DNA of 40,700 nt, taken from NCBI GenBank assembly GCA_002784045.1, contig PFJX01000048.1, positions 1 to 40,700 of the forward strand. Reading direction: 5' to 3'. Positions 1-9,043 of this stretch are shown piece by piece. Numbering within the stretch: position 1 is the first letter of the stretch; each line of letters starts with the position of its first letter. The notes beneath the pieces were generated by a model. It made no database searches and was not told the origin of the DNA. It worked only from the letters and a program-made list of their open reading frames with translations. The stretch is from Hydrogenophilales bacterium CG_4_10_14_3_um_filter_63_21 (lineage in GTDB: Bacteria; Pseudomonadota; Gammaproteobacteria; Burkholderiales; Thiobacillaceae). Made by a program: the position numbers and the translations under genes.

Positions 1-175
1 GTAGTGAATTTGAGCGAAATGCCCGTGGTGACAGGGATTGCGACCAGCTACCTAGTCTCATCACTACTTAATGCGAACTGAGCCAAATTCTAACCTGAAA
101 CAACCGCCATGCCGTAGGAGCGGACCGCGTGGTGGAGCCCTTACGGCGGGTTGCATTTTTCGGCTGGCCGCGCGC
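1..175. other. Gene-poor left edge with one type-A repeat
   Basis: No convincing coding region is visible before eboB ends at 176. The first 66 bases are bracketed by a short inverted repeat (GTAGTGA at 1-7, TCACTAC at 60-66). A copy of the dispersed repeat CCGTAGGAGCGGACCGCGT lies at 112-130. If further ebo genes (eboC, eboE, eboF) follow, they are beyond this edge. Confidence 0.6.
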
Positions 176-1102
176 TTATTTGATGATCAGGTCATCCAGC
201 GAACGCCGGTTTTTCGGCATTTCGATCACCGGCTCGCGACCGCCGCGGAGGATGGAGTTGCCTTCAAACAGCGCGCGCTGATCGATCGGTTGCGGGTCGA
301 GCCAGTCCGCTTCCTTGATCTGGCCGCTCTGGCCGTAGGCATCCAGCGCGTTCTGATAGCAGGCCAGCCGCACCTGATCCTGTGGAATGCCGCTTTGCAG
401 CGCCAGCTTCGCCGTCTTGGCCACCGCCAGCACCTCGGAAATCCCCCAGTCGCAGGCCGAATCGACGATCACCTGGTTGGCGCCGTACTGGCGCAGGATT
501 TCGACCATGCGCACATTGCCCATCTTGGTGCTCGGGTAGATCGAGAACGCCGCCCAGAAGCCGCGATCCAGCACCTCCCGGACGGTCTCCTCGTTGTTGT
601 GGTCGATCACCACCCGGCGCGGGTCCAGGCCATGTTCGAGGCAAACGTCCATCGAACGGGTGGTGCCGCTCTTCTTGTCGCGGTGCGGCGTGTGGATCAT
701 CACCGGCAGATCGAGCTCCTTGGCCAATTCCAGTTGCAGGCGGAAATATTTGTCCTCCAGCGGCGTTTGTTCGTCGTAGCCGATTTCCCCAATGGCCACC
801 ACGCCTTCTTTCAGGGCGAAACGGGGAATCAATTCCATCACCGCCTCGGCCAGTTCTTCATTGTTCGCCTCCTTGGAATTGAGGCCGATCGTGCAGTAAT
901 GGCGGATGCCGAACTGGCTGGCGCGAAACCGCTCGAAGCCGACGATCGAGGATAGGTAATCCAGGTAAGAGCCGGCGTTCGTACGCGGCTGGCCCAGCCA
1001 GAAAGCCGGTTCGATCACCGCCACCACACCAGAAGCGGCCATCGCCTCATAGTCGTCGGTGGTGCGGGAGATCATGTGGGCATGGGGGTCGATCAACATC
1101 AT
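176..1102 (-). CDS. eboB: TatD-like metal-dependent hydrolase, EboB type
   Basis: A 308-residue amidohydrolase-fold protein. Metal-ligand positions of the TatD family are visible: the N-terminal HxH in DPHAHM, the glutamate in GEIGYDE, histidines in VMIHTPH and VIDHNN, and an aspartate in DSACDWG. It is third in the minus-strand order eboD-eboA-eboB, 44 bases after eboA. The name rests on that context, since TatD proteins alone are generic; the ebo cluster is known from cyanobacteria, where it is implicated in moving scytonemin precursors to the periplasm. The substrate here is unknown. Translation could start at either of two adjacent ATGs (1102 or 1099); no strong ribosome site separates them. 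Confidence 0.8.
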   Translation of the reverse strand: MMLIDPHAHMISRTTDDYEAMAASGVVAVIEPAFWLGQPRTNAGSYLDYLSSIVGFERFRASQFGIRHYCTIGLNSKEANNEELAEAVMELIPRFALKEGVVAIGEIGYDEQTPLEDKYFRLQLELAKELDLPVMIHTPHRDKKSGTTRSMDVCLEHGLDPRRVVIDHNNEETVREVLDRGFWAAFSIYPSTKMGNVRMVEILRQYGANQVIVDSACDWGISEVLAVAKTAKLALQSGIPQDQVRLACYQNALDAYGQSGQIKEADWLDPQPIDQRALFEGNSILRGGREPVIEMPKNRRSLDDLIIK

Positions 1103-1146
1103 GGTCGGATTCTCGATGGAGGGATGAAGGGCTGCGTGATTGCGGA

Positions 1147-2037
1147 CTATTCGAGATCGGCCCAGGCAAGCCTGCCCGCCGCGATGTCCGCCGCGATCGC
1201 CGGGGCTTTTTGCAATAACCCGGCGGCGGCGGGATCGGGGCTGGCCGCCAGGGCCAGGGCCGCCGCCCGTTGTTCGGCCGGGTTGGCGGACGCCAGCACC
1301 CGCTCCAGATCCTCCAGCGCGGCGCCACGCGCAAACGGGCCGACGCAGCGCCAGATCTCGTAGGGAATTTCCCGTCCCGCGGCCCAGCGTTCATGGGCGA
1401 AGTCGCGCATGATCCGCGCCAGTTCCGCATTGGCCCGTTCATCCAGCCCCTCGATCGGCGCCAGGCGGCTGCCGATGAACAGCGCCTTCAACACCATGTG
1501 ATTCCAGCGATGGGAGTCGAAGTAGGTCCTGGGATAAGGGTTGTGCTGCGTGATGGCCTCGAACACCGAGCGCATGTTGCCGCGCAGCCCCTCGCCGACC
1601 AGAGGTTCGAGGGCGGCGGGCTCCGGGTACAAAGGCAGGCCGCGATACAGGGAGATCGCTTCGGCCATCTCCGCCGTCTGGCACAACGAGCGAAAACGCG
1701 GGGCGAAGTCCGGGTCTTTGCCCGGCAGCAGCGAGAGCAGCAAGATGCGCCCGGCGTCAGCCAGGCTCCAATTGCCGGGGCGCCAACCGGCGAGGCACGC
1801 TTCGGCGGCCGCCGTTTCCGCCGCCGACAAGCCCAGCGCCCCTTGGCCCAGGCGGCGGGGCACCAGGCCGAAGGCGATATAGAGCGTTGGGTCGGCATGG
1901 TCGCTGGCAAGCAACGCGATCCGGCTCGCCAGCCAATCCTGGCTGGCCGGGTCGAGCCGCTGAAACAGCCACTCACGCAGCAGCGCTATGGCGGCATCGC
2001 GCCGGGCCCCTCCCCCGGTAGACCCGGCCTCAGGCAA
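1147..2037 (-). CDS. eboA: EboA-domain protein
   Basis: A 296-residue soluble, helical, alanine-rich protein with no signal peptide. The segment around SHRWNHMVLKALFIG, preceded by an NPYPRTYFDS-type stretch, is what I recognise as the EboA signature. The molecular role is not known. No ATG is available near the N-terminus: the frame opens with TTG at 2037, overlapping the eboD stop codon, with GGGGA about eight bases upstream. This supports translational coupling to eboD. The identification is strengthened by the flanking eboD and eboB; by itself the family has few diagnostic motifs. Confidence 0.75.
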   Translation of the reverse strand: MPEAGSTGGGARRDAAIALLREWLFQRLDPASQDWLASRIALLASDHADPTLYIAFGLVPRRLGQGALGLSAAETAAAEACLAGWRPGNWSLADAGRILLLSLLPGKDPDFAPRFRSLCQTAEMAEAISLYRGLPLYPEPAALEPLVGEGLRGNMRSVFEAITQHNPYPRTYFDSHRWNHMVLKALFIGSRLAPIEGLDERANAELARIMRDFAHERWAAGREIPYEIWRCVGPFARGAALEDLERVLASANPAEQRAAALALAASPDPAAAGLLQKAPAIAADIAAGRLAWADLE

Positions 2038-3238
2038 TCCGGAGTCCCCGACCGAGCGTATTTGCCGACACGGCCGGTCCCACCCCCTCGCCCGCCTTGC
2101 CGGCGGCGCGCTCCATCAGCAGGGCGATGCAACGCTTCATCAGCGGAAGGTCGATTTGGTGGGCTTCCACCTTCCGGCCGATCCCTTCCAGCAGCGGGAT
2201 CGAGAGATCCCCGCCGAGGTGCTCGCGGAATTCGGATAGCGCCTTTTCCACATCGAGCCAGGACAGCGCCGGGTGGCTGAGGGCAAAGCCCAGCGTCTCC
2301 AGCAGCGTCAGGATGCGGAACAAATCCATTTCGCCGAGGATGCCCAGGTGGCGCGAATACAGCGAGTCGAGGGCGATACCGATGGCGACGGCCTCGCCAT
2401 GCTTGACTTCACTCGCCGACAACTCTTCCAGTTTGTGCGCGACCCAGTGGCCAAAATCGAGGGGCCGCGAAGAGCCGTTCTCGAAGGCGTCGCCGCCACC
2501 GCCGATGTGCTGAAGGTGCAATTCGGCGCAGCGGAAGATCATCTTTTCCATTGCCGCCGGCGCGAAGCGGGACAGGCTGGCGCGTTCCTCATAGAGAAAA
2601 TCGAAGAATTCCCGATCCCGGATCAGCGCGACCTTGACCGCTTCCGCCATGCCGGCGCGCAGGTCGCGCACGGGCAGGCTATGCAGGAAAGCCGCGTCGT
2701 TGATGACCGCGAACGGCGGCGCGAAGGTGCCGAGGAAGTTTTTCCGGCCGAAGGCGTTGACCCCGTTCTTGACCCCGATGCCGGCATCGTTCTGCGCCAG
2801 CACGGTCGTCGGCAAGCGGATCAGCCTAACCCCCCGGTGCGCGGTGGCGGCGGCGTAGCCGACCGCGTCGAGCACCGCGCCGCCGCCGATGGCGATGATG
2901 AAGGAGTGGCGGCAGATCTTGTGCCGCTCCACCAGGGCGTGAATCCGCTCCACCTCGGTGGGTTCATGCTTGCAGACTTCCCCGCCGCGCACCTGGAACG
3001 GCGGGGCGACAAAAGACATCACCGACTGGTGGGCCTCACCGTACTGGCTGATTTGTTCCAGCAAGCCGGGGTTCAGGCGCACCACCTCGCTGTCGATGGC
3101 AACCAGCGCCTGGCTATGCGGGTGCCCGCCCTGGCGGAGGACGTCGGCCAGCACCGGGTTATCCGGCGCGAAGACCTCCCGGGTAAAGATGACCGGGAAG
3201 GTGTAGTTGACGGTGAACCGTTGCTCGATGACTTGCAT
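2030..3238 (-). CDS. eboD: 3-dehydroquinate synthase-like sugar phosphate cyclase, EboD type
   Basis: A 402-residue member of the dehydroquinate synthase fold. The NAD-binding GGGAVLDAVGYAA stretch is followed by the lysine/asparagine-rich active-site segment (GVKNGVNAFGRKN). Metal ligands are visible as Glu in MAEAVKVALI, His in DFGHWVAHKLE and His in VKHGEAV. It is longer than typical AroB (about 360) and has a distinct N-terminus, so it is more likely the EboD paralogue than the shikimate enzyme; the neighbouring eboA and eboB agree. AAAGGGGAAAG lies just before the ATG. It is the first gene of the cluster. The product of the cyclase is unknown. Confidence 0.82.
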   Translation of the reverse strand: MQVIEQRFTVNYTFPVIFTREVFAPDNPVLADVLRQGGHPHSQALVAIDSEVVRLNPGLLEQISQYGEAHQSVMSFVAPPFQVRGGEVCKHEPTEVERIHALVERHKICRHSFIIAIGGGAVLDAVGYAAATAHRGVRLIRLPTTVLAQNDAGIGVKNGVNAFGRKNFLGTFAPPFAVINDAAFLHSLPVRDLRAGMAEAVKVALIRDREFFDFLYEERASLSRFAPAAMEKMIFRCAELHLQHIGGGGDAFENGSSRPLDFGHWVAHKLEELSASEVKHGEAVAIGIALDSLYSRHLGILGEMDLFRILTLLETLGFALSHPALSWLDVEKALSEFREHLGGDLSIPLLEGIGRKVEAHQIDLPLMKRCIALLMERAAGKAGEGVGPAVSANTLGRGLRIA

Positions 3239-3318
3239 GGCTTTCCCCTTTCAAGAAACGCCTTGTGACCCGCTAAACCCGGGCTGTCCAATAAGCTACA
3301 GGGTGGGAGCACCCCACA

Positions 3319-3389
3319 TGTAGCGCCGGCGTCTCGCCGGCTCGTTCTTCTGATCAGCCCTACCAAGCCGGCGAGACGCCGGCGCTACA
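3319..3389. repeat. Inverted pair of type-B repeats (hairpin)
   Basis: Two copies of a GTAGCGCCGGCGTCTCGCCGG-like unit face each other at 3319-3342 and 3366-3389, separated by 23 bases. The 71 bp form a long near-perfect palindrome. It sits between the 3' end of the toroid gene (stop at 3401) and the start of eboD (3238), both on the minus strand, so it may end transcription of the upstream operon. Related single copies occur at 24354, 25570, 29174 and 32735. Confidence 0.85.
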
Positions 3390-3400
3390 GAATCCAAACC

Positions 3401-4564
3401 TCATAGCCCCCGATGCAGGATCTCCATCGTGATCGTGCTGTAGGCCGTGACCAGGGTCGGATCCTTCTCCATCCAGCGTGCATTCTGATTTGCCCAGGAG
3501 CCATCGAGATTCTGCAAATTCAGCAGTCGCTTGGCCAAATCCTGACGCCAGTTGATCTTGCTGCCGTCCTTCAGCGTCAGCGTATCGATACCGGCGGCGG
3601 AGAGCCCCTTGGCCATCGTGTGATAGTAGTAATAAACCCCGGCCTGCTGCATCCCGGGGTTCTCTTCGAGGGTGTAATTCCGGGTAAGCCAGTCGATCAC
3701 CGCCTTCACCCGCGGGTCATTCTTGTCCACTTGCGCGTAGATGAAACTGAGCAGGCCGGCGTAGCTCATGCTGCCGTAGGAACGCAGCGCGGTGCGGCCG
3801 TCGCCCAGTTTCTGTTCCCCGGCCATGCTATGGCCGGGGAAATAGACGAAGCCGCCCTTGTTGTCCGAGTCGTCGCTGGCCCATTTCTGGTCATTCGGGC
3901 CGGGCAGATTCTGGGTGCGGCTGATGAACCGCGTCACCGCCTGCCAGTTGAGATCGCGGGCCTCCGGGTCGTTGGCCACGTCGCTCTTCAGGTAACGGGT
4001 GTAGTGCAGGGCTTCCAGGGCATTGAGGGTGTTATTCAGGTCCGAATGCTTGTAGGTGCCGCCGTAGCCGATCCCGCCATTGACCGCGACATCGTCGCCC
4101 AGATTGTCCTGCAGGCCGACCAGGAAATTACGCGCCTTCTTCATGACCGGCTCGTAACTCGGATCATTGGCCACCAGCAGCGCCATCAGGGAGATCGAGG
4201 TGTTGTAGTTGGCCATTTTCTCGACGTAGATGCCCCCGTCCGGCTTGGCGTTCCTGGCCAACTGTTCATAGCCCTTGCTGATGTTCGCCGCGTACTTGCG
4301 CTTGTAGGAGCCGGACGGGTCGCCCTGAAACGCAGTCAGCGCCAGGGCGGAGAGCGCCGGGTACTCGGCCTGGCCCCAGGTGCCATCCGCCTTCTGTTTC
4401 GCGGCCAGCCAGTCCAACCCCTTGCCGATGGCGTTTTCCAGTTCCAATTTCAGGGAAATATCGGATTTGGAACCCGCGACGATTTTTTCGCCGGCGCCCG
4501 ACGTGGCGGGAAGCAGGGAAAGGGAGAAGAAAACAGCAAAAATGGCGAACAACCTTGATTTCAT
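3401..4564 (-). CDS. Exported alpha-alpha toroid (prenyltransferase/squalene oxidase repeat) protein
   Basis: A 387-residue protein with a signal peptide (basic MKSR, hydrophobic stretch, cleavage near TSGAGE). The rest has several repeats of the toroid type, with QKADGTWG, KPDGGIYV, NGGIGYGG, DNKGGFVYFPG and NLDGSWANQ turns between helices. That fold is shared by squalene cyclases, prenyltransferases and complement-like proteins; no cyclase DxDD motif is seen, so catalysis is not claimed. It is last in the five-gene minus-strand operon starting at 9724. The ATG at 4564, preceded by CGGAG, is preferred over an upstream ATG at 4585 because it gives a clean signal peptide. Confidence 0.75.
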   Translation of the reverse strand: MKSRLFAIFAVFFSLSLLPATSGAGEKIVAGSKSDISLKLELENAIGKGLDWLAAKQKADGTWGQAEYPALSALALTAFQGDPSGSYKRKYAANISKGYEQLARNAKPDGGIYVEKMANYNTSISLMALLVANDPSYEPVMKKARNFLVGLQDNLGDDVAVNGGIGYGGTYKHSDLNNTLNALEALHYTRYLKSDVANDPEARDLNWQAVTRFISRTQNLPGPNDQKWASDDSDNKGGFVYFPGHSMAGEQKLGDGRTALRSYGSMSYAGLLSFIYAQVDKNDPRVKAVIDWLTRNYTLEENPGMQQAGVYYYYHTMAKGLSAAGIDTLTLKDGSKINWRQDLAKRLLNLQNLDGSWANQNARWMEKDPTLVTAYSTITMEILHRGL

Positions 4565-4594
4565 AGCGACTCCGAGTGGGCTCAATGAATGGGT

Positions 4595-5398
4595 TCAGTT
4601 CTTGACGGTGATGGTCAGGGTGATGGGGGTACCGATGGGTGGCAATGCCCCCTCTTTCACGAACCAGACCCGGTCGCTTTCGCCCCCTGGCGAAGCGTTA
4701 TCGAACATCGCGACGGGATCATGGTAGAGGGCGATGATCGAGCCTTGAGCCTGGGCCATGAACTTGCCGTTGGAAAATATCGAGCCGGTAAACACCCAAC
4801 TAAGCGGCTCGCTGTTGGCCATCTTGTCTTCCACTTTCCGGGCTATCCAGTGTTCCGGCTTGAGCGGCACCATCCTGCCGTTCTTGAGGTAGTGGACGGT
4901 GATGTCGACCGGATTCCCTTTCGGCGCCGCCCGGTCGCCCTGATGGCTCAGGGGCCGATCAGTGCCTTCGACGCCAAGCAACAGCATGGCCATTTGCAGT
5001 TGAGTGGGGTCGATAGCGGTACGGAACAGGCTTTCATGGGTCTTGCCGCTGGTCCGTACCAGCAGGTATTCCAGCATGCCCTTGTTCATGTTGACCACGA
5101 CCGGCAAGGAAACGCTGCGAGCACGTTTGCTGATCTGGATGTCACCCAGGCTGAACAAGCCGGGGCCGATCTTCTGGAATACCGGCAGGTCGGGGTTGGG
5201 CTTGCCCGGCCTCGGCGCAAACGGGATAGGGGGCGGCGGCGGAACCGGTTTCACGGCCCCGGCGGGGGCGGCGGCCGGTGTAGGTTTCACCGCGTCCTGA
5301 GCCAGCGTGCCGGTAGTCCAGCACAAAAAGGCCGAAACAATGAGAGGAAGCGCTAATCCTCGTGGGGGTCTTGCGAAGGTCTGTGCGAACGCGTCCAT
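4595..5398 (-). CDS. Exported YdjY-domain protein
   Basis: About 267 residues. The N-terminus has a hydrophobic export segment (LALPLIVSAFLCWTTGTLAQ) followed by a proline-rich linker. The C-terminal domain matches the YdjY family: a VNMNKGMLEYLLV strand, the GKTHESLFRT motif, and a PTQLQMAMLLLG helix. YdjY proteins are often found next to ferredoxin-like or surface proteins, but no function is established. It lies 30 bases upstream of the toroid gene, so the two are probably cotranscribed. The ATG at 5398 has GGAG about 11 bases upstream; a longer frame runs up to 5515 but would bury the signal peptide. Confidence 0.78.
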   Translation of the reverse strand: MDAFAQTFARPPRGLALPLIVSAFLCWTTGTLAQDAVKPTPAAAPAGAVKPVPPPPPIPFAPRPGKPNPDLPVFQKIGPGLFSLGDIQISKRARSVSLPVVVNMNKGMLEYLLVRTSGKTHESLFRTAIDPTQLQMAMLLLGVEGTDRPLSHQGDRAAPKGNPVDITVHYLKNGRMVPLKPEHWIARKVEDKMANSEPLSWVFTGSIFSNGKFMAQAQGSIIALYHDPVAMFDNASPGGESDRVWFVKEGALPPIGTPITLTITVKN

Positions 5399-5523
5399 CG
5401 GTGAGCCAGCTCCAGCAAAAGGTGAAATAACAAAAGCCACAAGACAGGGCCATGACAACGAGTTTGAAATTGTATTAGCGCCCGGCTCGACACGTCCAAC
5501 CCTGACGCAAAACAACGACCCCG

Positions 5524-5548
5524 CCGTAGGAGCGGACCGAGTCCGCGA
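5524..5548 (+). repeat. Type-A dispersed repeat
   Basis: A CCGTAGGAGCGGACCGAGT-CCGCGA unit whose second half (GCGGACCGAGTCCGC) is palindromic. It lies in the 258-base gap between the YdjY gene and the small exported protein. Other copies are at 112, 9927, 10086, 10200, 12593 and 18089. Confidence 0.8.
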
Positions 5549-5567
5549 ACTTTTGCCTCAGAATGAA

Positions 5568-5599
5568 TTGGGGGGTGGACTTTTGCGTACACCCCCCAA
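5568..5599. other. GC-rich hairpin inside the surface-protein operon
   Basis: TTGGGGGGTG at 5568-5577 and CACCCCCCAA at 5590-5599 form a perfect 10-bp stem with a 12-base loop, between the small exported protein and the YdjY gene. No T-run follows on the minus strand. It could lower expression of the downstream genes or stabilise a processed 3' end. Confidence 0.5.
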
Positions 5600-5656
5600 C
5601 CCGATAGCCCGCGGTTCAAGCGGCCGGCCATCAACCCTCGCGAACACTGGCGGGGG

Positions 5657-5974
5657 TTACTTCAACTCCACGGTGAGGAAGCGGCGCTGGTTGCCGACTT
5701 CACAAACGGCGGGGCCGACCGCGGCCGGCATGACAAAGTGGAGCGGAACATTGACGGTCGCGCCTTTATCAAGATGCGCGAAAAGCGCCAGGTTCCTGTC
5801 GTCCAGCCCTTGCAGATACAGCAGGGTCAGTTTGGTCGGCAGGGTGTTGGTCACAGCGACGGATTTCTTGACGTTATCCACTTTCAGAATGAGATCGGCG
5901 GCCAGGGTTGGCAATGCTGAGAGCAGGTACAGCGCGGCCACTCCGAAAACGGCTTTGGCGGTTGTTTTGCCCAT
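5657..5974 (-). CDS. Small exported protein of unknown function
   Basis: About 105 residues. A signal peptide is clear (MGKTTAK, then a hydrophobic core, cleavage after LAA). The mature part is a compact beta-rich domain of about 80 residues with a pattern like small Ig or fibronectin-like folds: VDNVKKSVAVTN, FAHLDKGATVNVPLHF, and a single internal Cys in AVCEVGNQRRF. I do not recognise the family. AAGGAG stands 8 bases before the ATG at 5974; a longer frame from 6199 has no export signal and is disfavoured. It follows the PKD/toroid gene by 85 bases and may partner it. Confidence 0.65.
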   Translation of the reverse strand: MGKTTAKAVFGVAALYLLSALPTLAADLILKVDNVKKSVAVTNTLPTKLTLLYLQGLDDRNLALFAHLDKGATVNVPLHFVMPAAVGPAVCEVGNQRRFLTVELK

Positions 5975-6059
5975 GGTAAGACTCCTTGCGGTAGAGGTTG
6001 AACAGCCAGGCAGCGATGCTGCACCTGCCTGGCTGGGGGTTGGCGACTTGTTGGCCTGG

Positions 6060-8957
6060 TTAAGGCGCGAGCGGCGGAATGTTATTGACGGTGTAATGGC
6101 TGCCGTTGAAATCAAAGTCAGCGGTCCACAGCCAGCCCCCGGTCGGGGCAATCCTGCGGTCCGCCCGCAGCACGAGGTCTGCCGGCTGGGCCGCGGCATC
6201 GCACAGCGTGGTCACCTGGGCGCCGGCCGCCAGATTCCCGAGGTTGGCAACCCCGTCGACAATGGTCAGGTTGCTCGGAGCACTGGTCAAGGTCATCACC
6301 AGGTTGCTGGCAGCACCGGTACCCTGGTTCTGGAACAAGACGCGCAGACCCAGGAGGTCCTGGAAGCGGTTGAGTCGCACCCGATAGCAGGACTCATAGG
6401 CCTGGCCATAGACAATCGCGATCGAGATAACGTTGAGCGAATCGGTCGAGGTGGCCGACACCCCATTGCTATCCGTGACCCGCAGTTTGGCTGACAGCGA
6501 GGTCGGCGCCGGATACTGCTTCTTGACCTTCTTGAAGTCGCCAGCAACAACCGGCACGCCGTCATCACCGTTGGCTTCGTTGAAGAGGCCATCCCCATCG
6601 AGGTCCCATTTGTACGAGACGATGCTGTCACCGAGGCAGGAAGCGCCACTGCAATGCGCCGGATCATTCGGATCGTAGGAAGCCGAGCCGTCGAACACGA
6701 TATCCGTGTTGGGCAGGCCAGACCACGGGCCATTGGTCACCGGCACCGGCGCCACATTGCCGCTGGCTACGTTGACCGTGGCCGTGTCGGTGTCGGTAAG
6801 CGGTGTCGGCGCGGTGTCGTCGATCACCCGCAGGGTCACGGCATAGGCCTGGTCATGGCCGACATCGGGATAGGAGACGGAAGGGGTCAGACCCACCGCG
6901 CCTTCGCCTGCCGGGGGTGCCGGTAGGGTATCCCACCACAGGCCGTTGGAGGCGTCGAAGTCCCATTGCCACAAGACGATATGCTTGGCCGGGTCCTGGT
7001 GATAGGAATTGCCACCGTTCAGCGCCAAAACCTGCCCGGCATTGATGGTCGGGTAGGGGCCGCCGGCGTTCGCGACCGGGGGAAGCGAGGCGACTTCCGG
7101 GGCCAGGATGGCCACGGCGGCGGCGGTGGACGGATACATCCAGCCGCCCAGGTTAGGCCAGGAACCGTCGCCATACTGCGTGTTGATCAGGTTCTGGTCG
7201 TACTGCGCTTCCCAGCCCTGGCCGGTCGTCGGGGTCGAGCCCACATCGGTGCGGCCCATCACCTTCATCGCCTTGTACATGCCGTACATGGAGTAAAGGT
7301 TGTCCATGTTCCAGTCGCCGCCAAAGGTGTTCCAGTTGTCCATCGCGTAGTTCAGCACCCCCTGCACCGCCGGGTCGCTCTCGGGCTTGCCGGCGTACTT
7401 GAGCATGATCAGACCGGCGCCGGCTTTCTGGTAATTGCACCAGGAACCGGGACCGTCATAGCCGAAGGTGTTGAGTGTGCCGGCCGTGGCATCGCCGCAC
7501 TGGCTCCAGGCCAGCCAATGGCCCAACTGCTCGATGACCTTGGGATTGACGTCGATGCCCCAGCGATTCTTGGCTTCGCTCAGGCCCAGCACCGCCCATT
7601 GCGTCAGCGAGTTGTCGCCGCGGGCTTCATTCGGGGTATAGCTCCAGCCGCCGGCGCCATTTTGCGCATCGGCTGCACCACAGCTGGTCACTTCCCCGCT
7701 GACTGTGATCGGGACGTCGACACTGCACAGCGCCGTGGTGGGCGTGCCGGACGCGCCCGTGTAGCTCATGGCGACGGTGTAATTCCCACCTGTGGCATAG
7801 GTATGGTTAACCGTAGTCGAAGTTGCGTAATTGAGTTCTGGGTAGGCCGTGTTGGGGCCACTATAGCCGCAGTAAGTCCCGCTATCCGCGTAGGACGACG
7901 TGGAACCATCGCCCCAATCGAAGTCGAAATTACCAGAGCAACCGCCTAGAGAGGCAATATCGCCGGAGTAGAAGTAGCCGGCAGCGTTCGTGATATCCGA
8001 GCCCGAGTAGTAAATGGAAAAACCAAACTCCGGCGCGGAGCAAAACACAGAACTGCCGCCACCGTTATTACCATTACCGTCGCTCTGCGCCCAGGCCAGC
8101 CAGTCGGTGGCGTCGACCACAATGTCGAACAGCGTCATGCCATTCAGTGCGGTGGAGGTCGCGGCAACATAACTCTGGGCGAAGGCCTGGTCGGCGCTGT
8201 TGACCAGGGCCAGAAGGGCGATGGAAGGATGATAGATGATATTGCCATTGCCGAGGTCCACGCCCTTGCCGTTGCCATTGGTGTCCGGGTTGCCGATGCA
8301 GCGCTGATTGTTGATGTCAACCAGCGCGGCGTTGTTCAGCAGCGACTGGATCCCTTGGCGAACGGTTCTCTTGTAGAGGTCACTATCCGGCGCCTGCAGG
8401 TTGTGGCCATGGTTCTCGAAGGCAATCAAAGCCATGCCGGTATGGCCGGTATCGCCCCAATTGCTGGAACCAGCGCCGTCGTCGTTTTCACCCTGGTAGA
8501 GATTGCGCAGGCCGCGATCGATGGCCGAGTTCTTCTGCCGGTTCAGGCTGTCGCCGCCCGCCGCGATGACCTGCAGGTCGATCTGGGCGGTCGCGGTATT
8601 GGCCGTATTGGCCGCCTCACGCACCGTGAGCCTGGCCCACTGGGTACCCGCGGCGGCGAAGGTCTTGCCCGCGTAGTCGATGTAGCGTGGGTCACCCACC
8701 CCGGCAAAGGCGGTGCTGGTGCCGTCGCTGAACTCCCACTTGAACTCCAGCGCGCCGCAGGCATTGCACTCGGCCCGGCCGAAGTAATCACGCGACTCGC
8801 CTTGCAGCGCATAAGCGTTGGCGAAGGTATTGCCGCTGGGCTGCACCCAGAGCTGCACCGGATCGGCCCACGCATTGCCGGCCAGCGCGGCCAGCATGAA
8901 AGCCACGCATAACCACCAGCGTGACCAGATTGAAATATCCATCCTTTTCGCGTCCAT
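6060..8957 (-). CDS. Large exported PKD-domain / alpha-toroid protein
   Basis: About 965 residues. A signal peptide ends near GNAWA. Then follow a PKD-like domain (about 35-125), a toroid half (about 135-310; NRQKNSAIDRGLRNLY, HTGMALIAFENHG), an inserted PKD-like domain (about 340-425; FDFDWGDGSTSS), the second toroid half (about 430-620; GWSYTPNEARGDNSLTQWAVLGL, YGDGSWPNLGGW), two more PKD domains (about 627-735 and 735-840; SYKWDLDGDG with Asp-rich calcium-type turns), and a CARDB-like C-terminus. No sorting signal is visible. The ATG at 8957 has AGGAG at good spacing; an upstream ATG at 9047 would overlap the PEP-CTERM gene. Likely a periplasmic or surface scaffold; function unknown. Confidence 0.78.
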   Translation of the reverse strand: MDAKRMDISIWSRWWLCVAFMLAALAGNAWADPVQLWVQPSGNTFANAYALQGESRDYFGRAECNACGALEFKWEFSDGTSTAFAGVGDPRYIDYAGKTFAAAGTQWARLTVREAANTANTATAQIDLQVIAAGGDSLNRQKNSAIDRGLRNLYQGENDDGAGSSNWGDTGHTGMALIAFENHGHNLQAPDSDLYKRTVRQGIQSLLNNAALVDINNQRCIGNPDTNGNGKGVDLGNGNIIYHPSIALLALVNSADQAFAQSYVAATSTALNGMTLFDIVVDATDWLAWAQSDGNGNNGGGSSVFCSAPEFGFSIYYSGSDITNAAGYFYSGDIASLGGCSGNFDFDWGDGSTSSYADSGTYCGYSGPNTAYPELNYATSTTVNHTYATGGNYTVAMSYTGASGTPTTALCSVDVPITVSGEVTSCGAADAQNGAGGWSYTPNEARGDNSLTQWAVLGLSEAKNRWGIDVNPKVIEQLGHWLAWSQCGDATAGTLNTFGYDGPGSWCNYQKAGAGLIMLKYAGKPESDPAVQGVLNYAMDNWNTFGGDWNMDNLYSMYGMYKAMKVMGRTDVGSTPTTGQGWEAQYDQNLINTQYGDGSWPNLGGWMYPSTAAAVAILAPEVASLPPVANAGGPYPTINAGQVLALNGGNSYHQDPAKHIVLWQWDFDASNGLWWDTLPAPPAGEGAVGLTPSVSYPDVGHDQAYAVTLRVIDDTAPTPLTDTDTATVNVASGNVAPVPVTNGPWSGLPNTDIVFDGSASYDPNDPAHCSGASCLGDSIVSYKWDLDGDGLFNEANGDDGVPVVAGDFKKVKKQYPAPTSLSAKLRVTDSNGVSATSTDSLNVISIAIVYGQAYESCYRVRLNRFQDLLGLRVLFQNQGTGAASNLVMTLTSAPSNLTIVDGVANLGNLAAGAQVTTLCDAAAQPADLVLRADRRIAPTGGWLWTADFDFNGSHYTVNNIPPLAP

Positions 8958-9043
8958 TTTCTTTCTCCTAGGAAAGACCAAAAACCCTTGACACCCACCC
9001 GCTGTAAACAGCGATACCAACATAGGCAAGGCCGGCGAACCGG

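Noticed and set aside
71-955. Plus-strand frame of 294 residues over eboB
   Set aside because: It is the complement of a well-conserved hydrolase and has no recognisable domain.
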